Part shown: piece by piece, positions 1 through 7,869 of the stretch
Layout of the letters: each line of letters starts with the position of its first letter
Numbering within the stretch: the first letter of the stretch is position 1
Source: Pelagibacteraceae bacterium TMED65
GTDB taxonomy: Bacteria > Pseudomonadota > Alphaproteobacteria > TMED127
NCBI GenBank assembly: GCA_002167215.1
Contig: NHDS01000008.1
Coordinates: 4,594-22,029, forward strand
Length of the DNA: 17,436 nt
Direction: 5' to 3'
Notes under the pieces: generated by a model
Seen by the model: the letters and a program-made list of their open reading frames with translations, nothing else
What the model was told of the DNA's origin: nothing
Database searches by the model: none
Translations under genes and position numbers: made by a program

Positions 1-444
1 ATCTGTGGTTAGCTTTAGACTTGGTTCAGGAGGAAAAATGTATGTTCCTCTGGATAAATATTCTTTGGTTATATCATTTTGGGTGGTTCCAGATAATAAT
101 TTTTTATCTACTCCCTGCTTTTCAGCCGTTGCAATATATAATGCAAGTAGCCAAGGTGCTGGAGCATTAATGGTCATTGAGGTGTTCATTTTTTCTAGAG
201 GAATTTTGTTGAACAAAGTTTGCATGTTTCCTATGTGGCTTATAGGAACTCCGACTTTCCCGACCTCACCTTTAGATAGAATGTTATCCGAGTCATAACC
301 AGTTTGTGTTGGTAAATCGAAGGCTACTGATAAACCTGTCTGACCTTTTTTTAAATTTTCCCTATATAAGTTATTAGAAGCTTCTGCTGAAGAATGTCCA
401 GCATATGTTCTAATCATCCAAGGTTTGTCTTTTTCTTTAATCAT
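1..444 (-). CDS. ecm: Ethylmalonyl-CoA mutase, N-terminal part (cut by window edge)
   Basis: The 148 residues visible are the N terminus of a B12-dependent acyl-CoA mutase; the gene runs off the left edge. Ecm converts (2R)-ethylmalonyl-CoA to methylsuccinyl-CoA in the ethylmalonyl-CoA pathway, using adenosylcobalamin. Seen directly: [13 protein letters not shown] at residues 12-24, [20 protein letters not shown] at 34-53, [13 protein letters not shown] near 86-98, and an [15 protein letters not shown] stretch near the edge. These are typical of the MeaA/Ecm branch of the methylmalonyl-CoA mutase family. The family and the ccr/mcd neighbours argue for Ecm rather than methylmalonyl-CoA mutase or isobutyryl-CoA mutase; the discriminating C-terminal half and the B12 domain lie outside the window. 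The ATG at 444 fits the family start. The gene is divergent from ccr, with 103 bp between them. Confidence 0.9.
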   Translation of the reverse strand, partial: MIKEKDKPWMIRTYAGHSSAEASNNLYRENLKKGQTGLSVAFDLPTQTGYDSDNILSKGEVGKVGVPISHIGNMQTLFNKIPLEKMNTSMTINAPAPWLLALYIATAEKQGVDKKLLSGTTQNDITKEYLSRGTYIFPPEPSLKLTTD

Positions 445-547
445 TTATGATCCATAAATAATATTATTTTTTATTGCTAACAAGAAAATTTATGTATTTT
501 TTATTTTTAGTGGTATATGTTGCTCTTAAAATATCATAGGAATAGTT
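445..547. promoter_or_regulatory. Divergent ecm/ccr intergenic region
   Basis: This 103-bp, very AT-rich gap separates the start codons of ecm (minus) and ccr (plus), so it must hold promoters for both EMC arms. For ccr a weak candidate is TTTAGT at 506-511 with TAAAAT at 527-532, a 15-base spacer and a short leader. For ecm I see only poor matches (TTGTTA on the minus strand followed by T/A-rich -10-like sequence). No clear operator palindrome is visible. The region's role is inferred from gene orientation; individual boxes are uncertain. Confidence 0.4.
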
Positions 548-1777
548 ATGACTGCAAAGAAAATTTACGAGATTGGAGAAATACCTAATTTAGGAGATAT
601 ACCTGAGCAAATGTATGCCTGGGTTATTAGAGAGGATAGGTTAGGTGTTCCAGAAAAAGCTATGCAAATTGAAAAAATGCCTGTCCAAAAACCTGGAAAG
701 GACGAAGTGCTAGTGATGGTAATGGCGGTTGGCATTAATTACAATAATGTTTGGGCTTCTCAAGGCATTCCAATATCAGTCATAGGAGAAGACACAGGCT
801 ACCATATTGGTGGTTCAGATGCATCTGGAATTGTTTGGGCAGTAGGTGATAATGTAAAAAGATGGAAAGTTGGAGACGAAGTTATAATTCACTGTAATAG
901 AGATGATGGAGATGACGAAGAATGTAATGGGGGAGAGCCAATGTATTCAAAATCACAGAGAATTTGGGGTTATGAAACAAATGATGGTTCTTTTGCGCAA
1001 TTCACTACTGTTCAATCAAGACAATTATTAAAAAAGCCTAGTCATTTGTCTTGGGAAGAGAGTGGTTGTTACACGCTAACTTTAGCCACAGCATTTAGAA
1101 TGTTATTTGGGCATCCTCCTCATGAACTTAAAACAGGAATGAATGTTCTTGTTTGGGGTGCCTCAGGCGGAATTGGGAGTATGGCTGTCCAAATTTGTAA
1201 AGCAATTGGGGCAAATGCAATTGGCATTGTATCTGATGACGAAAAAATTCCATTTGTCGAAGGGTTGGGGGCTAAAGGCGTCTTAAATAGAAAAAAGTAT
1301 GAATGTTTTGGTCAACTGCCAGATGTAAAGAATCAAAAGGATTATTCAGATTTTATAAAAAAATGTAGGGTATTAGGGAAAGATATTTGGCAAATTACAG
1401 GGAAGAAAGATGTAGATATTGTATTTGAGCATCCTGGTGAATCAACATTTCCTGTTTCTTGCTATCTAGTAAAAACAGGTGGAATGGTCGTAATTTGCGC
1501 AGGAACCTCTGGGTATAACCTCACAATGGATGCAAGATATGTTTGGATGAGACAAAAAAGAATACAAGGCAGTCATTTTGCAAATCTATATCAAGCTACT
1601 CAAGCAAATGAAATGATGATAAATAAGCTCATAGAACCTCTTATGTCAGAATGTTTTGAATGGTCAAAAATTCCAGCAGCACACACAAAAATGATGAATA
1701 ACATGCATTTACCAGGAAACATGGCAGCATTAGTTCAGGCAAAAAAAACTGGAATGAAATGTTTTAATGATTTATAA
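548..1777 (+). CDS. ccr: Crotonyl-CoA carboxylase/reductase
   Basis: Ccr performs NADPH-dependent reductive carboxylation of crotonyl-CoA with CO2 to (2S)-ethylmalonyl-CoA, the signature reaction of the EMC pathway. The 409-residue protein is an MDR-superfamily (zinc-independent alcohol dehydrogenase fold) enzyme, close to family length. Visible features: GINYNNVW at 62-69, which carries the active-site Asn region; the acidic insert with GDDEECNGG near 121-129; WGYE at 140-143, matching the aromatic-Glu pair of the CO2 pocket; the nucleotide-binding GASGGIG at 204-210; and GSHFANL at 341-347 with His343, equivalent to the CO2-binding His. All CO2-pocket positions known from characterised Ccr enzymes appear kept, so carboxylation rather than simple reduction is expected. 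A clear AGGA ribosome binding site (538-541) precedes the ATG. The gene leads an apparent operon with mcd, 42 bp downstream. Confidence 0.96.
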   Translation: MTAKKIYEIGEIPNLGDIPEQMYAWVIREDRLGVPEKAMQIEKMPVQKPGKDEVLVMVMAVGINYNNVWASQGIPISVIGEDTGYHIGGSDASGIVWAVGDNVKRWKVGDEVIIHCNRDDGDDEECNGGEPMYSKSQRIWGYETNDGSFAQFTTVQSRQLLKKPSHLSWEESGCYTLTLATAFRMLFGHPPHELKTGMNVLVWGASGGIGSMAVQICKAIGANAIGIVSDDEKIPFVEGLGAKGVLNRKKYECFGQLPDVKNQKDYSDFIKKCRVLGKDIWQITGKKDVDIVFEHPGESTFPVSCYLVKTGGMVVICAGTSGYNLTMDARYVWMRQKRIQGSHFANLYQATQANEMMINKLIEPLMSECFEWSKIPAAHTKMMNNMHLPGNMAALVQAKKTGMKCFNDL

Positions 1778-1819
1778 ATAAACTTGAATTAAAATAAAAA
1801 TAGATTAAATAATAATTTC

Positions 1820-3505
1820 ATGGATAGTTCAGCTAACATAAACTCAGATATAATAAATTTTAGAAAGTATTTGGTCGCAAATAAAGATGTTTATGCACTA
1901 ATTCTATCTAATCTTGAGACTGTAGCAAAAAAGTCAAATAAGTATTTAGTATCTCTCCTCAAAATCGATGGAAAGTTAGATAACAATCTTTTAGAGACTA
2001 ATCAGTTTAAAACACACGGATATGCTTGGTTTGAGACTTACAGAATTGGGCTTAGAGAAACCTTTAATTGGTTCAATAGCTTAGAAGATCTTGAAAAATC
2101 CTCAGAAATAGATGCATCAATAACTATCTTTGCCTTTTCTGAATATTTACTTCAAATGAAAAATGGAATAATGATGAGTCAGTCAGAAGTTATCAGACCT
2201 ATTGATATAGGACTTCAGGATTCCGATTTTAACTTTATGAATGATCCGTCTGTGCAAGAGTTAATTGAAATTGGACTTTCTGATAAAATAAAAAAGGTAA
2301 TAGTAGACAGTCTGGATAAAGGAATTCACGCTTCTCTTGGCTTGAATGATGAAACTCTTGACATGATCCAGGATCAATTCAAAAAATTTACTGAAGAAGA
2401 AATCCTTCCCCATTCAAATGAGTGGCATCTAAAAGATGACCTTATCCCTGACGAAACTCTTAACAAAATGGCAGAATTAGGTGTCTTTAGCATTGCTATT
2501 CCTGAAAGCTATGGAGGGTTAGGAATGGGTAAAGTTGCAATGTGTGTTGTAACTGAAGAACTATCAAGGGGTTTCCTTGCCGCAGGATCACTCGGAACAA
2601 GAGCAGAAATTGCTGGTGAATTAATTAGGTTAGGTGGAACTGAAGAACAAAAAAAGAAATACTTACCTGAAATAGCTTCGGGTAACCTTCTTACAACTGC
2701 GGTATTTACCGAACCAAATACTGGGTCTGACCTAGGCAGTCTATCAACAAGAGCAGTATTAAAAGATGATGAATACACAATAACAGGGAATAAAACTTGG
2801 ATAACACATGGTGCGAGATCAGATTTAATGACTGTTCTCGCGAGAACAGATTCAGAAAAAAAGGGATATAAAGGCTTAAGTATGTTCCTAGTTGAAAAAC
2901 CAAGAGGTACCGACGAAAACCCTTTTCCTATGGAAGGTATGACCGGAAGCGAAATAGAAGTCTTAGGGTACAGAGGCATGAAAGAGTACGAGATTGGGTT
3001 AGACGATATTAAAGTTAATAAAAAACAACTTCTTGGTGAAGAAGAAGGTAAAGGTTTTAAACAACTTATGGAAACTTTCGAATCTGCAAGAATACAAACA
3101 GCTGCAAGAGCAGTTGGCGTTGCACAGAACTCCATAGAACTCGCACTACAATATGCGAAAGATAGAAGTCAATTTGGAAAACAAATAATAAAGTTTCCAA
3201 GGATCTTTTCTAAGCTTGCCTGGATGGCAATGGAAACAACAGTTGCTAGACAACTAACATTGTTCTCAGCTAGAGAAAAAGATAATGATATAAGATGTGA
3301 CATAGAAGCTGGAATGGCTAAGTTACTAGCTGCCAGAGTTGCTTGGAGTAATGCAGATAGTGCTTTGCAAATCCATGGTGGAAACGGATATGCCCTTGAA
3401 TATCCAATCAGCAGAGTTCTTTGTGACTCAAGAATCTTAAATATATTTGAGGGTGCAGCAGAAATCCAAGCTCAAATAGTAGTCAAGGGATTGCTCTCTA
3501 GATAG
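1820..3505 (+). CDS. mcd: Methylsuccinyl-CoA dehydrogenase (acyl-CoA dehydrogenase family)
   Basis: Mcd oxidises (2S)-methylsuccinyl-CoA to mesaconyl-CoA, passing electrons through FAD to electron-transfer flavoprotein. The 561 residues exceed the ~380-400 of ordinary acyl-CoA dehydrogenases; an N-terminal extension of about 170 residues (with WFETYRIGLRE and a SQSEVIRPIDIG segment) is the hallmark of Mcd. The dehydrogenase core follows: IPESYGGLGMG around 229-239, the FTEPNTGSDLG flavin/substrate loop near 295-305, ITGNKTWITHGARSD, then RSQFGK. The C-terminal IFEGAAEIQ places Glu544 where many family members have the catalytic base; which Glu is used here is inference. The start ATG has no obvious Shine-Dalgarno sequence, unlike ccr. 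Position after ccr, opposite ecm and upstream of etfBA supports the assignment strongly. Confidence 0.93.
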   Translation: MDSSANINSDIINFRKYLVANKDVYALILSNLETVAKKSNKYLVSLLKIDGKLDNNLLETNQFKTHGYAWFETYRIGLRETFNWFNSLEDLEKSSEIDASITIFAFSEYLLQMKNGIMMSQSEVIRPIDIGLQDSDFNFMNDPSVQELIEIGLSDKIKKVIVDSLDKGIHASLGLNDETLDMIQDQFKKFTEEEILPHSNEWHLKDDLIPDETLNKMAELGVFSIAIPESYGGLGMGKVAMCVVTEELSRGFLAAGSLGTRAEIAGELIRLGGTEEQKKKYLPEIASGNLLTTAVFTEPNTGSDLGSLSTRAVLKDDEYTITGNKTWITHGARSDLMTVLARTDSEKKGYKGLSMFLVEKPRGTDENPFPMEGMTGSEIEVLGYRGMKEYEIGLDDIKVNKKQLLGEEEGKGFKQLMETFESARIQTAARAVGVAQNSIELALQYAKDRSQFGKQIIKFPRIFSKLAWMAMETTVARQLTLFSAREKDNDIRCDIEAGMAKLLAARVAWSNADSALQIHGGNGYALEYPISRVLCDSRILNIFEGAAEIQAQIVVKGLLSR

Positions 3506-3700
3506 ATGGATTTTCTACTAAATTTTATAATAGTAATTTGTCTAATAACAACTTTTATCATTTTGTTAATAGGTCTTTTTCATACTGCGAAATCTGGTGA
3601 GGAAGATAATAATAAAATAAACCTATTTATGCGATATAGGGTTGCAATCCAATTTGTCACTTTGGTAATCCTTTCTATTGCTTTATTTGTAAAATCTTAG
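3506..3700 (+). CDS. Small HIG1-like two-helix membrane protein
   Basis: A 64-residue protein with two hydrophobic helices (about 4-26 and 46-62) joined by a short polar loop. The loop and second helix carry LFMRYRVAIQ at 40-49, resembling the (L)MRxRVxxQ motif of the HIG1 domain; such 'twin transmembrane' proteins are common in Alphaproteobacteria. In mitochondria HIG1 proteins associate with respiratory complexes, but the bacterial role is unclear and I assign none. The ATG follows the mcd stop with no gap (TAG then ATG), so translation is probably coupled. Sitting between mcd and the adenosyltransferase/etf genes, it could help link flavoprotein-derived electrons to the membrane, which is speculation. 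The family call is moderate; gene reality is well supported by position, start and hydrophobicity pattern. Confidence 0.78.
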   Translation: MDFLLNFIIVICLITTFIILLIGLFHTAKSGEEDNNKINLFMRYRVAIQFVTLVILSIALFVKS

Positions 3701-3704
3701 GAAT
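3698..3704 (+). promoter_or_regulatory. Ribosome binding site fixing a TTG start
   Basis: TAGGAAT overlaps the stop codon of the upstream small membrane protein and lies 5 bases (after AGGA) before the TTG at 3708. No ATG or GTG in frame gives the full conserved N terminus of the adenosyltransferase, so this site supports the TTG start. The same heptamer precedes ccr (537-543) and etfB (4259-4265). Confidence 0.65.
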
Positions 3705-3707
3705 AAA

Positions 3708-4256
3708 TTGGTAAAACTTGATAAAATTTATACTCGTGGCGGGGATAAAGGAAGCACAAGTTTAGGCGATGGTTCAAGGGTAGACAAAAGTAGTGCTCGT
3801 ATCAAAGCATATGGTGAAGTTGACGAAGCTAATTCTTCTATAGGAATTGCAGTAGCATTCTCTTCAAGTAAAATAAAAAATATTTTACTTGCGGTTCAGA
3901 ATGATCTGTTTGATGTTGGTGCGGATCTGTGTTTTCCAACTCAACAAAAAAAAAAGTTAACAATTTTGTCTAATAGAGTAGTGTTTTTAGAAGATGAAAT
4001 TGATAAACTTAATAAAGATCTTTCCAAACTAGAATCTTTTATTCTACCTGGAGGTACAAGGTCATCCTCTTTTCTACATCTTTCTAGATCTTTGGTTAGA
4101 AGAGCAGAAAGATCTATAGTTGAATTGGATAAAGGTGAAGAAGTAAATCCCAACGTGATAAAATATATCAATAGATTATCAGATTTCCTTTTTGTTGCCG
4201 CAAGGTTTGAGAATAAAAAAGAAGGTGATATACTTTGGGTTCCAAATAAATATTAA
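3708..4256 (+). CDS. pduO: Cob(I)alamin adenosyltransferase, PduO type
   Basis: This enzyme transfers the adenosyl group of ATP to cob(I)alamin, making the adenosylcobalamin used by Ecm and by methylmalonyl-CoA mutase. The 182-residue protein has the full PduO-type signature: TRGGDKGSTSLGDG at 9-22 (ATP-binding N terminus), KAYGEVDEAN at 33-42, the FILPGG segment at 111-116, RRAER at 131-135 and NRLSDFLF at 155-162. Length is normal. It starts at TTG with a good AGGA site 5 bases upstream. It is in a tight operon (7 bp after the small membrane protein, 14 bp before etfB). It belongs to neither the CobA/BtuR family nor the EutT family. An A10 run at 3946-3955 encodes lysines and is in frame. 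Location beside the B12-dependent ecm makes coenzyme supply the likely role. Confidence 0.93.
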   Translation: MVKLDKIYTRGGDKGSTSLGDGSRVDKSSARIKAYGEVDEANSSIGIAVAFSSSKIKNILLAVQNDLFDVGADLCFPTQQKKKLTILSNRVVFLEDEIDKLNKDLSKLESFILPGGTRSSSFLHLSRSLVRRAERSIVELDKGEEVNPNVIKYINRLSDFLFVAARFENKKEGDILWVPNKY

Positions 4257-4270
4257 CTTAGGAATTTAAT

Positions 4271-5026
4271 ATGAAAGCTTTAGTTTGTGTAAAAAGAGTT
4301 ATTGATTATAACGTTAAAATACGGGTTAAATCAGATAAATCTGGTGTTGAAACAGAAAACGTTAAAATGTCAATGAACCCTTTTGATGAGATAGCTGTTG
4401 AAGAAGCTGTCAGAATGAAAGAAAAGGGACAAATTAATGAAATTATTGTCTTATCAGTTGGCTCTGATAAATCTCAAGAAACAATTCGGTCTGGACTAGC
4501 TATGGGAGGAGACAGAGGTATTCTAGTTAAAACAGACAATGAACAAATTGAACCTCTCAATGTTGCCAAAGTTATAAAGTCAATTTGTGATAAAGAAAAA
4601 CCAGATCTTGTGATTTTGGGAAAACAAGCAATCGATGATGATTGTAATCAAACCGGACAAATCGTTGCAACACTTCTTAATATTCCACAGGCAACTTTTG
4701 CCTCAGAACTTAAAAAAAATGACGACAATACGCTTGATGTAACCAGAGAAATCGATGGTGGACTAGAAACCATAAGAGTAAATATACCTTGTGTTATAAC
4801 AACTGATCTTAGACTCAATGAACCAAGGTATGCCTCACTACCAAATATTATGAAAGCCAAGCAAAAAAAAATAGAATTACTTGAAATAAGTGATTTAGGT
4901 ATAGATATTAAAAATAGATTAAAGGTTTTAGAAGTTAATGAGCCTCCTGTTAGAAAACCAGGAATAAAAGTTAATGATGTAGAATCTCTAGTGGATAAAT
5001 TAAAAAATGAGGCAAAAGTACTATGA
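4271..5026 (+). CDS. etfB: Electron transfer flavoprotein, beta subunit
   Basis: EtfB pairs with EtfA to form the soluble FAD/AMP electron carrier that collects electrons from acyl-CoA dehydrogenases and passes them to ETF:quinone oxidoreductase. The 251-residue protein matches family length and pattern: [14 protein letters not shown] at the start, [14 protein letters not shown] near 34-47, GGDRG around 79-83, [13 protein letters not shown] around 117-129 and [10 protein letters not shown] near 158-167. An AGGA site (4260-4263) sits 7 bases before the ATG. Its stop overlaps the etfA start in an ATGA junction, giving coupled translation. Placement downstream of mcd suggests that Mcd is a main electron donor, though general beta-oxidation enzymes would use it too. 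Confidence 0.96.
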   Translation: MKALVCVKRVIDYNVKIRVKSDKSGVETENVKMSMNPFDEIAVEEAVRMKEKGQINEIIVLSVGSDKSQETIRSGLAMGGDRGILVKTDNEQIEPLNVAKVIKSICDKEKPDLVILGKQAIDDDCNQTGQIVATLLNIPQATFASELKKNDDNTLDVTREIDGGLETIRVNIPCVITTDLRLNEPRYASLPNIMKAKQKKIELLEISDLGIDIKNRLKVLEVNEPPVRKPGIKVNDVESLVDKLKNEAKVL

Positions 5027-5958
5027 AAATATTAGTTGTAATAGAGCATGATAATAAAGACGTAAAACAGTCAAGTTTTTCAACAATAACTGCAGCAAAT
5101 AAAATAGGCGAAAACGTGGAGGCTATTATACTTGGCGATAATTTAGATTCCCCTTTAGAAAGTTTAAAAATGGCTGATGGATTAAAAAAAATTCATGCCA
5201 TTGAAAGTAAGAATTTTCTTAACCCCATAGCCGAACACCTTAGCTCGACTATCTCAAAATTTATTGAGGATAAAGGTTTTACTCATATATTATCTCCCTC
5301 AAGCACTTTTGGTAAAAATATGTCCCCGAAACTTTCAGCACTCCTCGATGTTCAGCAAATATCAGATATAACTAATGTGATAAGTGATAGCACATTTGAA
5401 AGACCTATTTATGCTGGTAACGCAATTGCTAAGGTTCAATCTAACGATGATATAAAAATTATTACAGTTAGATCAACCTGCTTTGAACCATGTAAGCAAA
5501 ACTCAAGCGTAGATATAGAAAAATTAGCTTTGAATGTAGATGCAAACAATTCGATTAGCTTCGTAAGCTACAATCAATCAAAATCGGATAGACCAGAACT
5601 CACGAGTGCTAAAATAGTTATATCAGGTGGAAGAGGTATGCAAAATGGAGAAAATTTCAAGCTACTTGAAGGAATTGCTGATAAACTTGGTGCAGCTATG
5701 GGTGCTAGTAGGGCAGCAGTTGACGCAGGTTTTGTTCCTAATGATTGGCAAGTTGGCCAAACAGGTAAGATAGTTGCTCCAGACCTATACATAGCGGTTG
5801 GAATTTCAGGAGCTATCCAACATATCGCTGGCATTAAAGACTCGAAATACATTGCTTGCATTAATAAAGACGAAGAAGCTCCGATATTCAATTTTTCAGA
5901 CTATGGATTAGTTGGTGACCTTTTCGATTTATTACCAAAGTTAGAAGAGAAATTATAA
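5023..5958 (+). CDS. etfA: Electron transfer flavoprotein, alpha subunit
   Basis: EtfA carries the redox-active FAD of ETF. The 311-residue protein shows the conserved C-terminal FAD domain: SGGRGM at 201-206, [10 protein letters not shown] at 227-236, QVGQTG at 243-248, SGAIQH at 262-267 and NKDEEAPIF at 281-289. These contact the flavin in known ETFs. The N-terminal half is the usual alpha/beta domain ([11 protein letters not shown] start). Length is normal and there is no sign of damage. The 4-bp overlap with etfB (ATGA) gives coupled translation and 1:1 subunits. The gene closes the EMC-associated operon; its 3' end overlaps the convergent tlpA-like gene by 6 bp, and no hairpin terminator is visible between them. 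Confidence 0.97.
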   Translation: MKILVVIEHDNKDVKQSSFSTITAANKIGENVEAIILGDNLDSPLESLKMADGLKKIHAIESKNFLNPIAEHLSSTISKFIEDKGFTHILSPSSTFGKNMSPKLSALLDVQQISDITNVISDSTFERPIYAGNAIAKVQSNDDIKIITVRSTCFEPCKQNSSVDIEKLALNVDANNSISFVSYNQSKSDRPELTSAKIVISGGRGMQNGENFKLLEGIADKLGAAMGASRAAVDAGFVPNDWQVGQTGKIVAPDLYIAVGISGAIQHIAGIKDSKYIACINKDEEAPIFNFSDYGLVGDLFDLLPKLEEKL

Positions 5959-6462
5959 CAATGATTCTAGTTGTTCTAAAATTTTGTTATCTAGCCAGTT
6001 GATATAACCTTCAACTCTAGATAATTCATTCATATTTTTGTCAATGATCAATGTAGTTGGCATTATTTTCACCTCTAATTTCTTTGTAATTACTAATTTA
6101 TTATCTATCAAGATATTTAGTTTTTTGAATCTGTTTTTTTTCAAAAATTTTGGGATAACTTTTTCTGGATTTGAATCAACAGAAATAAAGAGGACTTCAA
6201 TAGAATCTTTGTATTTTTTTTTTAATTTTACTAGTTCTGGAATTTCTTTAATGCATGGCGGACACCATGTAGCCCAAAAATTCAATAGGTATAGTTTATT
6301 ATTATCATTCTTTTGAAAGATATCTATTTCTTTCTTATCCAATGTGTCAAATTTTAAATAATCAATCTTTTTCGGTGGATTATTTAATAATAGTTGATTG
6401 TTCTCGTACGAATGAGATAGATTTGATATTAATAAAACGAATAAAAATAAAATTATTTTCAT
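5953..6462 (-). CDS. TlpA-like secreted thioredoxin-fold protein
   Basis: A 169-residue thiol:disulfide oxidoreductase of the TlpA/ResA group, acting outside the cytoplasmic membrane, typically to reduce apocytochrome c or protect thiols. A signal peptide is visible: MK, a hydrophobic stretch to about residue 15, then a probable cut near residue 18 (SHS/Y). The thioredoxin domain has FWATWCPPC at 62-70 with the two active-site cysteines Cys67 and Cys70, VLFISVDSNPE at 90-100, and the cis-proline loop MPTT with Pro135. A membrane-anchored state cannot be excluded. Upstream of alphaproteobacterial argH a tlpA-type gene in this orientation is common. The exact substrate is not readable. It is divergent from argH with only 18 bp between the starts, and overlaps etfA at its 3' end. 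Confidence 0.9.
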   Translation of the reverse strand: MKIILFLFVLLISNLSHSYENNQLLLNNPPKKIDYLKFDTLDKKEIDIFQKNDNNKLYLLNFWATWCPPCIKEIPELVKLKKKYKDSIEVLFISVDSNPEKVIPKFLKKNRFKKLNILIDNKLVITKKLEVKIMPTTLIIDKNMNELSRVEGYINWLDNKILEQLESLL

Positions 6463-6468
6463 AAAATA

Positions 6469-6496
6469 AATATAGCATAAATGAAAAAAACAACAA
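6469..6496 (-). promoter_or_regulatory. Candidate promoter of the tlpA-like gene inside argH codons
   Basis: On the minus strand TTGTTG (6496-6491) and TATATT (6474-6469) are spaced by 16 bases and point at the start codon at 6462. The -35 lies within the first codons of argH. The -10 is 6 bases before the ATG, so the transcript would be leaderless or nearly so. Match quality is moderate in such AT-rich DNA; orientation and spacing are the main support. Confidence 0.35.
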
Positions 6497-7869
6497 ATGC
6501 ACTTTGGGGCGGAAGATTTCAGAAGAAATCTTCAGAACTATTAAATAAAATAAATAACTCCATTGGCTTTGACTTCCAGCTTGCAGAGGAGGATATACGA
6601 TTAAATAAATCTTATGCAATGTCATTGTATAAAAGTGAAATTTTAAAACATGATGAATTTAAAAAAATCGAGAAAGGTTTAGATGAAATTTTGAATGAGG
6701 TTCGTAATGGCAAGTTTAAATTTTCAAGTGATTATGAAGATATTCATATGAATATAGAAATGGCATTGAAGAAAAAAATTGGGAGATTAGCAGGAAAAAT
6801 TCATACTGGAAAATCAAGAAATGATCAAGTTGTGACGGATTTGAAGATGTGGATAAGAGCAAAGTTAAAGATAATTATTATTAAAATTCAATTATTGCAA
6901 AAAACAATATTGAAAAGATCTGAATTAAATATTGATGTAATAATGCCTGGTTTTACTCATTCTCAGAATGCCCAACCAATTTCTTTGTCTCATTATTTTC
7001 TGTCTTTTTTTGAGATGTTTCAAAGAGATAAAAGAAGGTGTAAACAGCTTTTAGAAAATATTGATGAATGTCCACTGGGGTCAGGTGCATTAGCTGGTAC
7101 AAATTTTCACGAAATAAATAGACATTATCTTGCGAAAAATTTAGGTTTCAAAAAACCTACAGAAAATTCATTGGATAGTGTGTCAGATAGAGATTTTGTT
7201 ATTGAGTATTTAAGTATATTGTCAATCTTAAGTTTGCATTTTTCCAGACTTTCCGAAGATTTTATTATTTGGTCAAGTAGCGCTTATGAATTATTAAAGT
7301 TTCCTGACAGCTTATGCACTGGTTCGTCAATAATGCCACAAAAAAAAAATCCAGACGCAGCTGAACTTGTAAGATCAAAGTGTGGTAGAATTTATGCCTC
7401 CTTACTCAATTTACTAATTATTCAAAAAGGTCTACCAACTGGTTATAGTAAAGATCTTCAAGAAGATAAAGAACCTGTTTTCGATGCTAATACTACAATA
7501 AATCTGTTATTGGATATTGTTAATGAAATGATAAAATCTGTAATCATCAATAAAAAAAATATGTATAATCTTGCTAATAAAGGATATGTAACAGCAACTG
7601 ATATAGCTGACTGGATGGTAAAAAATATTGATTTGACATTTAGAGAAGCACATCAAATAACAGGAAAAATTGTATTATTAGCTGAAAAAAAAAAAAAATT
7701 ATTAGAAGACTTAAGCCTTGAAGAACTCAGGACTATTCAACCTAAAATTACCGAAGATATTTTTAATCAATTATCAATAAAGGGTTCAATTGAAAAAAAA
7801 AAATCTTACGGCGGAACCAGTAACAGTGAGATAAAAAAAGCAATAAAGAGAGCCAAGAGAAAGATATAA
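6481..7869 (+). CDS. argH: Argininosuccinate lyase
   Basis: ArgH cleaves argininosuccinate to arginine and fumarate, the last step of arginine synthesis, in the cytoplasm as a homotetramer. The 462 residues match the family. Visible: LWGGRF at 8-13, EDIHMNIE at 86-93, the HTGKSRNDQV segment at 108-117, the GFTHSQNAQPIS segment with Thr159-His160, SGALAGT at 201-207, and the fumarase/aspartase-superfamily signature GSSIMPQKKNPD at 281-292 with the catalytic serine loop. No key residue is missing. The start lies 18 bp from the divergent tlpA-like gene, with no Shine-Dalgarno sequence. The C-terminal part contains A14 (7685-7698) and A11 (7793-7803) runs, both in frame. The stop overlaps the next ATG by one base (TAATG). 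Confidence 0.97.
   Translation: MKKTTNALWGGRFQKKSSELLNKINNSIGFDFQLAEEDIRLNKSYAMSLYKSEILKHDEFKKIEKGLDEILNEVRNGKFKFSSDYEDIHMNIEMALKKKIGRLAGKIHTGKSRNDQVVTDLKMWIRAKLKIIIIKIQLLQKTILKRSELNIDVIMPGFTHSQNAQPISLSHYFLSFFEMFQRDKRRCKQLLENIDECPLGSGALAGTNFHEINRHYLAKNLGFKKPTENSLDSVSDRDFVIEYLSILSILSLHFSRLSEDFIIWSSSAYELLKFPDSLCTGSSIMPQKKNPDAAELVRSKCGRIYASLLNLLIIQKGLPTGYSKDLQEDKEPVFDANTTINLLLDIVNEMIKSVIINKKNMYNLANKGYVTATDIADWMVKNIDLTFREAHQITGKIVLLAEKKKKLLEDLSLEELRTIQPKITEDIFNQLSIKGSIEKKKSYGGTSNSEIKKAIKRAKRKI
7685..7698 (+). repeat. A14 homopolymer inside argH
   Basis: Fourteen consecutive A's encode part of Glu and four Lys and stay in frame. Such runs are prone to polymerase slippage and to sequencing-length errors. 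Here the frame is intact through to the stop. Confidence 0.9.

Noticed and set aside
5..298. Plus-strand 97-codon open frame at the left edge.
   Set aside because: It is antisense to the conserved N terminus of ecm, whose motifs are unmistakable on the minus strand.
2509..3135. A 208-codon open frame on the minus strand inside mcd.
   Set aside because: It is fully antisense to a strongly conserved acyl-CoA dehydrogenase core and its translation has no recognisable domain; it arises from the codon pattern of mcd.
6380..6625. Minus-strand open frame covering the tlpA-argH gap.
   Set aside because: It runs antisense through the conserved argH start and out of frame with the clear signal peptide of the tlpA-like gene; no family features.
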